A DNA stretch of 5,667 nucleotides from Sva-07 sp031398325 (GCA_031398325.1 JANNNB010000254.1:1-5667); one strand, 5' to 3'. Positions 1 to 4,905 are shown, counted from the first letter of the stretch. Notes: a model not told the origin generated them from the sequence alone. Translations and numbers: made by a program.

Positions 1-48
1 GGCCGCGTCGTGGAGGAGGCGGGTGAGGCGCGCTTCGACGTCGGTCAC
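1..48 (-). CDS. N-terminus of a gene downstream of the ECF sigma factor (partial; possible anti-sigma factor)
   Basis: The minus strand opens a GTG-started reading frame that overlaps the sigma factor stop by four bases (GTGA, positions 48-45). It runs without a stop to the window edge and encodes MTDVEARLTRLLHDAA. The overlap is a standard signature of translational coupling, and the codons end mostly in G or C, as in neighbouring genes. Genes placed directly after an ECF sigma factor are often the cognate membrane anti-sigma factor, and a short charged cytoplasmic start of this kind is compatible with that. Sixteen residues cannot prove a family, so the function is inferred from position only. 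It could equally be another membrane or secreted protein of the operon. The existence of the gene is fairly well supported; its role is not. Confidence 0.55.
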   Translation of the reverse strand, partial: MTDVEARLTRLLHDAA

Positions 49-527
49 GACAAGGCCTTTCGCATCGAGGTCAGCGCTCGGTCGATCCACGGGCCCACCG
101 ACCCCGTCGGACAGTCGAGCTGCGCGGCGATCTCGGCGATCGACAGCCCGCCGTAGTAGCGCAACACCACCGCCGCCCGTTGGTTGAACGGCAGCGTGGA
201 GATCACGTCGGCGAGCAGACCGTCGTCGGCGTCCACCGGTTCGTGGAGCGATCGCTCGTTCAGCAGACGGGTGAACAGTCGATCGCGCGAAGACCTCCGG
301 CGGTGCACGTCTCGACAGCCGTTCAGAACGGACCTATTGAGGTAGCCGCCAGCATCCTCGAGCGTCGTCCACCGCTGGTACACACCGACGAAGGCGTCGT
401 GCACGACATCGCGGGCCAGATCGATCGACCCGATGATCAACGCCGCACGGCGCACCTGCTGGTCGAACTCCCGACGGTAGAACGTCCCGAAGTCGATCGC
501 AGCCGTGCCAACGGCGGCATGCATCAC
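45..527 (-). CDS. ECF RNA polymerase sigma factor (SigE-like, group 4 sigma-70)
   Basis: A 160-residue two-domain sigma factor that would direct RNA polymerase to a small set of stress or envelope promoters. Region 2 covers roughly residues 15-80, including DLARDVVHDAFVGVYQRW (37-53), the region 2.2 core-binding helix, and GGYLNRSVLNGCRDVHRRR, the region 2.3-2.4 segment. Region 4 covers roughly 104-158, with LPFNQRAAVVLRYYGGLSIAEIAAQL leading into a helix-turn-helix. The length is typical of minimal ECF factors, with no extra C-terminal domain. Two starts are possible: GTG at 527 (four-base overlap with the upstream stop) or ATG at 524 (TGATG junction); a GGGGA Shine-Dalgarno at 540-536 fits the GTG. 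The recognition helix begins VGPWIDRAL where many ECF factors have VKSRLHRAL, so a Gly-Pro-Trp replaces basic DNA-contact residues. The gene lies between a propeller lipoprotein and a coupled downstream gene. The family call is secure; target promoters are unknown. Confidence 0.93.
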   Translation of the reverse strand: MMHAAVGTAAIDFGTFYRREFDQQVRRAALIIGSIDLARDVVHDAFVGVYQRWTTLEDAGGYLNRSVLNGCRDVHRRRSSRDRLFTRLLNERSLHEPVDADDGLLADVISTLPFNQRAAVVLRYYGGLSIAEIAAQLDCPTGSVGPWIDRALTSMRKALS

Positions 528-1654
528 CCTGACGATCCCCAGGCGAAGTGGTTGACCAGCTCACCCTCGATGCCCATCAGTACGATCGGGTCCTCGCCGT
601 TCGCGCCCATCACGCAGACCTCGATGCCACAGCCGAACACGATCTGCGAGCCGTCAGGTGAATACGCGGGCTTCATGCCGCCGGGCGGAGCCGGGTACAG
701 CACCTCGGGTTCCGCCTGGAGGTCGTCGGCGCGGACTCGCTCGACCCGCTCGCAGTCGATGCACGGCTCGATCGAGGTCGTGTTGTAAGTGATCCAGCGC
801 CCGTCCGGACTCCAGACCGGGTGCTCGAGGTTCAGGACCGGGTGCTCGACGGACCGTTCCTCGCCGGTGGTTAGGTCGCGGACGACGATCCACATCTTGG
901 CGTCGGCCTCAGCCGCCTGGTCCCAGCGGCTGAAGACGGCCGAGCCACCATCTGGCGACAGCCGGGGTTCCCACGCGATGACGCCCTGCTCGGTGAGGAT
1001 CTCCTTCGTTTCGCCATCCTTGTCCATCCTCCACAACGCCCAACCGTCGGTTTCGGGTCCGACGCAGAACTCCCAGTCCTCGCTCGGGCAGGGCAGGTAC
1101 GAGTAGATCAGTGACTCGCCGTCGGGGGACCATTCGGGCGTCTCGCTGAGGCCAACATCCGACGTGATGATCCGAAGGTCGCTGCCGTCGACGGCGCTCG
1201 TGGCGACCTGCCACCGGCGGTTGTCCATCATGATCGAGAAGGCGAGGCGCTCCCCGTCGGGCGAGACGCGCGGCCGGGCGATCTGGCAGTCGAGCACGAG
1301 GGCGGCATCGGACCCGTCGGGGTCGATGGCGAACAGCGGTTGCACGACCTGGGCGACGATCTCGTCCTCGTAGAGGAACTGCCCGAAGAAGATTCGGCCT
1401 GCAGGGTCGGCCACCCCGTCACCCTCGTGGCCCTTGGCAGCCGCCGCGGCCAGCCACGCCGGCTGTGCCCGGTCGTCGCACATCGGCTGCGGATCGGCCT
1501 CTGCGGTAGCCCCGAGAGCGGTCGAGTCGGCGGCGGTGTCGGCGACGTCGCTCGAATCGGGCTGGGCCGAGTCGTCCGACCCGCTGCAGGCCGTCATGGC
1601 AACGAACGCCACGAGCAACATCCCCCGAGCACCACGATGAATTTCGCGTCTCAC
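524..1654 (-). CDS. Beta-propeller lipoprotein with PD40/TolB-like repeats
   Basis: A 376-residue exported lipoprotein. The N-terminus has basic residues (RRE, HRGAR), a short hydrophobic stretch and a lipobox ending MTAC, so Cys23 would be the lipidated residue; Met at -3 is less usual than Leu. A low-complexity Asp/Ser/Ala/Thr linker follows (about 24-57). The rest is a propeller: SPDG motifs at 131, 176, 233, 282 and 332, a DPDG at 111, a degenerate first blade (DPAGRIFFG, 83-91) and a last strand ending HFAWG. This suggests about six blades, as in the TolB propeller and WD40-like PD40 proteins, which usually bind proteins or glycans. No catalytic residues are evident. Eight cysteines beyond Cys23 (59, 123, 189, 197, 298, 301, 342, 347) could form disulfides outside the cell. 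The GTG start lacks a well-placed Shine-Dalgarno. The stop overlaps the sigma factor start, so the lipoprotein may serve that signalling system; this is an inference. Confidence 0.9.
   Translation of the reverse strand: MRREIHRGARGMLLVAFVAMTACSGSDDSAQPDSSDVADTAADSTALGATAEADPQPMCDDRAQPAWLAAAAAKGHEGDGVADPAGRIFFGQFLYEDEIVAQVVQPLFAIDPDGSDAALVLDCQIARPRVSPDGERLAFSIMMDNRRWQVATSAVDGSDLRIITSDVGLSETPEWSPDGESLIYSYLPCPSEDWEFCVGPETDGWALWRMDKDGETKEILTEQGVIAWEPRLSPDGGSAVFSRWDQAAEADAKMWIVVRDLTTGEERSVEHPVLNLEHPVWSPDGRWITYNTTSIEPCIDCERVERVRADDLQAEPEVLYPAPPGGMKPAYSPDGSQIVFGCGIEVCVMGANGEDPIVLMGIEGELVNHFAWGSSG
815..849 (-). repeat. 14-base in-frame direct repeat inside the propeller gene
   Basis: The plus-strand string GACCGGGTGCTCGA occurs at 815-828 and again at 836-849, exactly 21 bases (seven codons) apart. 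It encodes the repeated EHPV in VEHPVLNLEHPVW at the edge of the blade that ends with the WSPDG at 281. It is probably a small coding duplication rather than a regulatory element. Confidence 0.6.
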
Positions 1655-1661
1655 CTGATTA

Positions 1662-1679
1662 TCAACGCACGAGACCTCC
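1662..1679 (-). promoter_or_regulatory. Strong Shine-Dalgarno placed for a two-codon mini-ORF, not for the lipoprotein start
   Basis: On the minus strand GGAGG (1679-1675) is followed after TCTC by GTG CGT TGA (1670-1662), a start, one sense codon and a stop. The likely lipoprotein GTG lies at 1654, about 20 bases from the GGAGG, too far for normal use, and no other good ribosome site precedes it. In frame with the lipoprotein there is no alternative ATG, GTG or TTG in the upstream bases I checked (back to about 1740). The mini-ORF may act as a leader from which ribosomes reinitiate 7 bases further on, or the arrangement may be chance. A GATAAT string (1663-1658) between them resembles a -10 hexamer, but it lies too close to the GTG to give a start site upstream of it. 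Confidence 0.3.
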
Positions 1680-1707
1680 GATTTGTACAGAGACTGTGTC
1701 GAAAGGC

Positions 1708-1730
1708 TCGTCGTGGATTGCCGTCGACGA
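1708..1730 (-). terminator. Weak hairpin after the esterase stop
   Basis: Arms TCGTCG (1708-1713) and CGACGA (1725-1730) form a 6-base inverted repeat around an 11-base loop, starting four bases after the esterase stop codon on the minus strand. Only a short TTT follows, so as an intrinsic terminator it is weak. If it does not stop transcription, the esterase would be cotranscribed with the lipoprotein-sigma operon across the 79-base gap. Confidence 0.25.
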
Positions 1731-1733
1731 CCC

Positions 1734-2918
1734 TCAGTCCCAGGACGAGACGAACGTCTCCCAGATGATGGCGGTGGCGTCGATGTCGCGGGTCACGTAG
1801 CCGAGGCCGACGTCGATCGCGCCGGGCCAGGTGTGCCCGCCCTCCTCGACGATGTACAGGTCGGTCGGGGCGGCACAACCGTTCCACGACCGGTGGACGA
1901 CCTCGGTACCGATCCGTTCGTCCTGAGGCGGACCGACGCACTCATTGTGGTCGGCCCATGCCTGGCTGGTCACCTCGACCGGACCAGGGCTGTTCGCCCC
2001 ACCCTCGTAGGGAACCGCAGCATCAGCGGTGCCGTGGAAGTACACGTACGGCCGCGGCGTGCCATCGGGGCACAGCACGTCGGGTGGCACCGTGGCCGTC
2101 ACCGGACCGATGGCGGACACGTCGTCCGGTCGCATGCACCCGACCGCCCCGGCCATGAACCCGCCACTCGACATCCCCGACACGAGAACCCGGTCTGGGT
2201 CGACACACCACGACGATCGGATCTCCGCGTGGAGATCGTCGAAGAACTCGAGGTCCTCCACGCCGTCGACGCCTGCGATGGCGCCGCCGAGCGGGCTCCA
2301 GCGCATCGGCGAACCGAGGGCGTCGGGCAGCACGAGCAGCGCGCCGCTGGCCTCCGCCTCCGGACCGAAGTCGCTGTAGACGAACTGTTGCTCCTTGTTC
2401 GATCCGGCACCGTGGAACACGTAAGCCAGCGGTGCGGCAACGTCGGGGTCGTAACCGCTGGGGACCACCACCATGTAGCTGCGGGTCCCGCCCGACGACT
2501 CGATCGTCGCCCGATGGATACCTGCCGCATCGAGGGCCGGAACCGTCTGACCGCACCCGGGCTCGGAGTCCACCGCGCTCGTCACCGTGCTCGCCGTGTC
2601 GCTCGTCTCGCCGGCGTCGTCCTCATCCGTGCTCGGGACGGGCGCGGTGCCGTCCGTCCCCGCCGCGCTGTCGGTCGTGTCGGAAGCGTCGGTCGTGTCG
2701 GCTCGAGTCCCCGTGTCGAGGGTCGTGCCGACGACCGTCCCGCCGGCGTCCGTGCCGCCGACCGCGCCGCTCCCTGCCGTACCGGTTCCTGCCGTACCGC
2801 TGGCTGCGGTGCGGGCCTCGTCATCGCTGCCGGAGCACGCGCCGAGCAGTGCGACGACCGCGAGAACCACCACGGCGGCGCGGGAGCGACGCCCAACTCC
2901 AGCCACGCCGCCATCCAT
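1734..2918 (-). CDS. Secreted esterase lipoprotein, PHB depolymerase / CE1 (LpqC-like) family
   Basis: A 394-residue alpha/beta-hydrolase anchored outside the membrane. A basic start (GRRSR), hydrophobic segment and a textbook lipobox LGAC put the lipidated residue at Cys28. Residues 29-120 are a disordered linker of Thr, Ala, Gly, Ser and Asp. The catalytic domain begins near Cys122. The oxyanion region is FHGAGSN (168-174), the nucleophile elbow is GMSSG (248-252, Ser250), the probable acid is Asp299 in FHGTAD, and the histidine is His362 in GGHTWPG. These match the esterase PHB family (COG3509), which includes LpqC, feruloyl and acetylxylan esterases and short-chain polyester depolymerases; the substrate cannot be chosen from sequence. 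Six cysteines follow Cys28, an even number consistent with disulfides. The ATG has a poor Shine-Dalgarno, but TAGAGT lies 6 bases upstream, so the mRNA may be leaderless. Confidence 0.93.
   Translation of the reverse strand: MDGGVAGVGRRSRAAVVVLAVVALLGACSGSDDEARTAASGTAGTGTAGSGAVGGTDAGGTVVGTTLDTGTRADTTDASDTTDSAAGTDGTAPVPSTDEDDAGETSDTASTVTSAVDSEPGCGQTVPALDAAGIHRATIESSGGTRSYMVVVPSGYDPDVAAPLAYVFHGAGSNKEQQFVYSDFGPEAEASGALLVLPDALGSPMRWSPLGGAIAGVDGVEDLEFFDDLHAEIRSSWCVDPDRVLVSGMSSGGFMAGAVGCMRPDDVSAIGPVTATVPPDVLCPDGTPRPYVYFHGTADAAVPYEGGANSPGPVEVTSQAWADHNECVGPPQDERIGTEVVHRSWNGCAAPTDLYIVEEGGHTWPGAIDVGLGYVTRDIDATAIIWETFVSSWD
2671..2701 (-). repeat. Linker repeat, 18-base period
   Basis: The plus-strand string TCGGTCGTGTCGG occurs at 2671-2683 and 2689-2701, 18 bases apart. 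On the coding strand it gives a six-residue repeat, DTTDAS then DTTDSA, in the surface linker of the esterase lipoprotein. Such repeats expand and contract by slippage. Confidence 0.6.
2773..2799 (-). repeat. Linker repeat, 15-base period
   Basis: CCTGCCGTACCG occurs twice on the plus strand, at 2773-2784 and 2788-2799, encoding a five-residue unit (GTAGT, GTAGS) near the start of the esterase linker, soon after the lipidated cysteine. It is coding low complexity, not a separate element. Confidence 0.65.
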
Positions 2919-2924
2919 GGCCGC

Positions 2925-2930
2925 ACTCTA
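2925..2930 (-). promoter_or_regulatory. Candidate -10 hexamer of the esterase gene
   Basis: On the minus strand TAGAGT fits the actinobacterial TANNNT -10 pattern and ends 6 bases before the ATG at 2918, which would put the transcription start at or next to the start codon (leaderless mRNA). No convincing -35 lies 17-18 bases further up. The absence of a good Shine-Dalgarno is consistent with this reading. Confidence 0.4.
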
Positions 2931-3004
2931 CGACGCCACCCCCACGCCACTTCGGCCTTCGCGCCACCTCCGTCGTCGCTGACGTTTCTGCGCATCGTGG
3001 GTTC

Positions 3005-3034
3005 CGGAATCCGGGACGCAGGATGCTCGGAATC
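3005..3034. repeat. Paired CGGAATC direct repeats in the divergent intergenic region
   Basis: CGGAATC occurs at 3005-3011 and 3028-3034, 23 bases apart, about two helical turns. The first copy overlaps the 8-base palindrome TTCCGGAA (3002-3009). They lie between the divergent esterase and SnoaL-like genes, where regulator sites would be expected. Seven bases twice is suggestive but could be chance. Confidence 0.3.
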
Positions 3035-3036
3035 GG

Positions 3037-3053
3037 CACGACCCGAGGTCGTG
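3037..3053 (+). promoter_or_regulatory. Perfect 7+7 inverted repeat in front of the SnoaL-like gene
   Basis: CACGACC (3037-3043) and GGTCGTG (3047-3053) are exact reverse complements around CGA. In RNA the stem can extend with a G-U and a further G-C pair (3036/3054, 3035/3055). The element holds GAGG (3045-3048), the Shine-Dalgarno that would serve the ATG at 3059, and ends 17 bases before the ATG at 3071. It could be a protein operator or a hairpin that hides the ribosome site. Confidence 0.5.
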
Positions 3054-3070
3054 TCAGGATGGACCGCGTC

Positions 3071-3553
3071 ATGACCACCGAAACCCACGCTGCCGCGACG
3101 ACCGACCCGGGCCTGCGTCAGCGTCGGCTCGACCTGCTCGACGAACACTTCGCGTCGGAGGTCGACCAGGAGTTCGAACGCACGCTCGCCACGTTCGCCG
3201 GCACACCGCGCTACGAGATCGTCCCGCTCGGCGCGGTCCACGAGGGCGACGAGGCGGTGCTCGCCTACCACCATGCTCAGCGCACGTCGTTCCCCGACCA
3301 GCGGCACGAGAACGTGCGCATGCACGTGAGCGACGACGACACGATCGTCGCCGAGTTCGACCTGCTCGGCACGAACCTCGGCGAGTTCATGGGTGCCCCG
3401 CCGACCGGCAAGGCGTTCCGGGTGCCGACGATCGCCGTGTTCTTCTTCGAGGGCGAACTGCTCGTCAACGAGCGTGTCTACCTCGACCTCGTCAGCCTGC
3501 TCACCCAGATCGGCCGCGGCGACGTCCTCGAGTTCCTGGCCAGCCGGGCCTGA
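3071..3553 (+). CDS. SnoaL-like / NTF2-fold ester cyclase family protein
   Basis: A 160-residue soluble protein of the SnoaL-like branch of the NTF2 fold (COG5485-type 'ester cyclase'). The visible family pattern is an N-terminal helix region (about 15-40), then EGDEAVLAYHHAQRTSFPD (57-75), DDDTIVAEFDLLGTNLGEF (88-106), APPTGKAFRVPTIAVFFFEG (109-128), and the closing LVNERVYLDLVSLLTQIG (131-148). These strands line a cone-shaped pocket. SnoaL itself closes a polyketide ring, but most relatives in this group are uncharacterised small-molecule binding or isomerising proteins, so no reaction is assigned. It has no signal peptide and is probably cytoplasmic. The start at 3071 (MTTETH) has AGGA 11 bases upstream; an in-frame ATG at 3059 adds four residues and would use GAGG inside the inverted repeat. 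The gene stands alone on this strand and converges with the reductase gene one base beyond its stop. Confidence 0.87.
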   Translation: MTTETHAAATTDPGLRQRRLDLLDEHFASEVDQEFERTLATFAGTPRYEIVPLGAVHEGDEAVLAYHHAQRTSFPDQRHENVRMHVSDDDTIVAEFDLLGTNLGEFMGAPPTGKAFRVPTIAVFFFEGELLVNERVYLDLVSLLTQIGRGDVLEFLASRA

Positions 3554-3564
3554 ATCAGCCCGGC
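3543..3564. terminator. Candidate bidirectional terminator spanning both convergent stop codons
   Basis: GCCGGGC (3543-3549) and GCCCGGC (3558-3564) form a perfect 7-base G/C-only stem around an 8-base loop, CTGAATCA. The loop contains both stop codons: TGA of the plus-strand gene (3551-3553) and, in reverse, TGA of the minus-strand gene (3557-3555), separated by one base. The hairpin is symmetric, so it would form in transcripts from either side. No U-tract follows on either strand, which is common in actinobacterial terminators, so activity is inferred from position and stem strength. Confidence 0.55.
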
Positions 3565-4568
3565 GTCGTCGACATCACGTCGATCAGGACGTTGCCGACC
3601 TTCTGCTGCGTCTCGACGTAGCGCGTTGCATCGACGATCTGGTCGAGGGGATACGTCCGGTCGACCACGGCTCGGAAGTCACCGGCGGCGACCAGCCCAG
3701 CGAGGGTCTCGACCTTGTCGTGGGTGTACTTCGGGATCGGCATCTGCACCTGCTTCGGGGCGAACTTGAGCGTCGCCAACGAGAGGAACGGGTTCTGCCA
3801 CATGAAACCCAGGTCGGTCGACACGTACCTTCCGCCCTTGCGCACGAGAGCGCGGCATCGCCGGAACGACGACTTGCCGACGGCGTCGAGCACGACGTCG
3901 TAGGTCTCGCCACTCGCGGTGAGGTCGGCGATGAAGTCGGTTGTCGTGTAATCGATGACGACGTCGGGTCCGAGCGCGGTCACGACGCCGACGTTGGCGG
4001 TGTTGCACACCGCGGTCACGTGGGCGCCGATGTGCTTGGCCAACTGCACCGCCGAGGTGCCGATCGCCCCGGACGCACCGTAGATCAGGATCCGCTGCCC
4101 GGCAGCGAGGCCGGACCAGTCGAGACACGCCATCGCGATCGTCCCGCCGTCGGTGACGCCCGCCATCTCGGCGAAGGTGCGGTCGGCGGGGATCCTGCCG
4201 ATGGACACGTCCTGGCTGATGCACATGTACCGGGCGTGGGCGCCGAATCGTTCGTTCACACCGAACACGCGGTCGCCGATCTCGAACTTCGTGACGCCAG
4301 CCCCCTTGTCGACGACGACGCCGGCGAACTCGGTGCCGAGGATGCGGTACTTCGGGCGGAGCAGGCCGCTGAAGAAACGGACGAACCACGGGCGGGGCAG
4401 CCGGAAGCCGCAATCGGTCCGGTTCACGGTCCCCATGTGCACCTCGACGAGTACCTGGCCCTCGGTCGGTGAAGGCCTCGCGACCTCATCGATGCGCAGC
4501 ACGTCGGGATCGCCGTAGCGGTCGTGGACGACAGCGGTCATGCTCGTCGGGAGGGTTGTAGTCACCAT
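3555..4568 (-). CDS. NAD(P)H-dependent medium-chain dehydrogenase/reductase, zinc-free quinone reductase type
   Basis: A 337-residue cytoplasmic MDR-superfamily oxidoreductase. The GroES-like catalytic domain covers about 10-130: MTAVVHDRYGDPDVL start, EVHMGTVNRTDCGFR (42-56), LGTEFAGVVVDKGAGVTKFEIGDRVFG (77-103). The Rossmann domain follows, with IYGASGAIGTSAVQLAK (162-178) giving the GxxGxxG signature at 164-170, then TAVCNTANV (185-193) and VIDYTTTDF (204-212). The usual zinc ligands are not recognisable, which points to the quinone oxidoreductase/enoyl-reductase side rather than zinc alcohol dehydrogenases. It probably reduces a quinone or activated alkene with a nicotinamide cofactor; substrate and NADH/NADPH preference cannot be fixed. 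Starts at ATG 4568 and GTG 4565 are both plausible; a shorter start at 4541 would still keep the domain. ATG 4568 lies 7 bases after a TAGGGT hexamer. The promoter carries one copy of an element also found before the Nudix regulator gene. Confidence 0.92.
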   Translation of the reverse strand: MVTTTLPTSMTAVVHDRYGDPDVLRIDEVARPSPTEGQVLVEVHMGTVNRTDCGFRLPRPWFVRFFSGLLRPKYRILGTEFAGVVVDKGAGVTKFEIGDRVFGVNERFGAHARYMCISQDVSIGRIPADRTFAEMAGVTDGGTIAMACLDWSGLAAGQRILIYGASGAIGTSAVQLAKHIGAHVTAVCNTANVGVVTALGPDVVIDYTTTDFIADLTASGETYDVVLDAVGKSSFRRCRALVRKGGRYVSTDLGFMWQNPFLSLATLKFAPKQVQMPIPKYTHDKVETLAGLVAAGDFRAVVDRTYPLDQIVDATRYVETQQKVGNVLIDVMSTTPG

Positions 4569-4575
4569 GACATTT

Positions 4576-4604
4576 ACCCTACCGGACATCGGTAAGAGTC
4601 GCAA
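4576..4604 (-). promoter_or_regulatory. Promoter of the reductase gene (-35 TTGCGA, 17-base spacer, -10 TAGGGT)
   Basis: On the minus strand TTGCGA (4604-4599) and TAGGGT (4581-4576) are separated by 17 bases, the optimal sigma-70 spacing. The -35 matches TTGACA at four of six bases and the -10 fits TANNNT. The -10 ends 7 bases before the ATG at 4568, so the start site would fall at or next to the start codon. The AGGG within it could alternatively act as a Shine-Dalgarno if transcription starts further up. Confidence 0.55.
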
Positions 4605-4615
4605 TGACATGATCC
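4590..4615 (+). repeat. Shared promoter element, copy 1 (candidate operator at the reductase promoter)
   Basis: Twenty-six bases that match copy 2 (4876-4901) at 20 positions without gaps. The shared pattern is GGTAAGRGTC, four variable bases, then an exact TGACATGATCC. Within it GTC and GAC form a small dyad around five bases, with GG and CC symmetrically placed at the ends. This copy covers the -35 hexamer of the reductase promoter, so a protein bound here would be expected to block or change polymerase binding. It also lies upstream of the small plus-strand gene. Confidence 0.55.
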
Positions 4616-4649
4616 CGCCCGTTTGACCAGCGCGACGGCGTGGTAGACG

Positions 4650-4832
4650 GTGCGGGTGATCATCCATCTTCTCCGCAGAATTCGGTTCGCCTGGGTGTGG
4701 GCGGCGACCATGTTGATCTGGCGCAATCGCGAAACGGTCATCCGGACCCTCCGCACGATCTACGCCAGGATCCGCGGCGTCCAATCGCCCCCATCGTCTG
4801 TGCGTTCGGTCGGCCAGTCGAACCGGGCCTGA
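4650..4832 (+). CDS. Small Arg-rich membrane-associated protein, hypothetical
   Basis: A 60-residue reading frame starting at GTG 4650 (an in-frame GTG at 4656 is equally possible). I do not recognise a named family. It has a short hydrophobic, Trp-rich segment FAWVWAATMLIW (13-24) flanked by basic residues, followed by WRNRETVIRTLRTIYARIRG, a probable amphipathic basic helix, and a polar tail. There are twelve arginines, no lysine and one acidic residue, so the protein is strongly basic. The hydrophobic run is short for a full membrane span and may lie in the membrane interface. Support for coding: about 50 of 60 codons end in G or C, it fills the otherwise empty stretch between the reductase and Nudix genes, and a hairpin begins directly after its stop. 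A TTGACC string at 4623-4628 could be a -35, but the matching -10 is poor and there is no clear Shine-Dalgarno. Existence is moderately supported; function is unknown. Confidence 0.5.
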   Translation: MRVIIHLLRRIRFAWVWAATMLIWRNRETVIRTLRTIYARIRGVQSPPSSVRSVGQSNRA

Positions 4833-4833
4833 C

Positions 4834-4851
4834 GAGACGCAACTTCGTCTC
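4834..4851 (+). terminator. Hairpin directly after the small ORF stop
   Basis: GAGACG (4834-4839) and CGTCTC (4846-4851) are exact complements around the 6-base loop CAACTT, beginning two bases after the TGA at 4830-4832. No U-tract follows. Its position supports both the reality of the small gene and separate transcription of the Nudix gene. Confidence 0.4.
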
Positions 4852-4875
4852 CTGCCCGGAGTGGTGGCCGCGAAC

Positions 4876-4901
4876 GGGTAAGGGTCAAGGTGACATGATC
4901 C
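4876..4901 (+). repeat. Shared promoter element, copy 2 (candidate operator at the Nudix regulator promoter)
   Basis: Second copy of the 26-base element, 286 bases from copy 1 in the same orientation. Here the central dyad is stronger: GTCA (4884-4887) and TGAC (4891-4894) are exact complements around AGG. It ends four bases before the -10 hexamer of the Nudix gene, covering its -35 region. NrtR-type regulators commonly control their own genes, so autoregulation is a natural reading, though not shown. Confidence 0.55.
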
Positions 4902-4905
4902 TCGG

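Noticed and set aside
180..788. A 202-codon plus-strand frame opposite the sigma factor and lipoprotein end
   Set aside because: It is antisense to two recognised genes and its translation has no family features.
2580..2830. A possible CRISPR-like or intergenic tandem repeat array
   Set aside because: The repeats have 15- and 18-base periods, stay in frame and encode the Thr/Ala/Asp/Gly linker of the esterase lipoprotein. There are no spacers or constant repeat units.
2432..3070. N-terminal extension of the SnoaL-like gene into the esterase region
   Set aside because: The frame is open upstream, but the extra part is Arg/Pro-rich antisense translation of the esterase linker. Family similarity starts only after the ATG at 3071 (or 3059).
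1683..3074. A 463-codon open frame on the plus strand opposite the esterase gene
   Set aside because: It is the antisense shadow of a gene with clear lipobox and catalytic motifs. Its translation is Arg/Pro/Gly-rich without domain features, and long antisense frames are expected in high-G+C coding DNA.
3393..4472. A 359-codon open frame on the plus strand across the reductase gene
   Set aside because: The opposite strand encodes a well-matched MDR protein with its nucleotide-binding motif. The plus-strand product has no recognisable domain.
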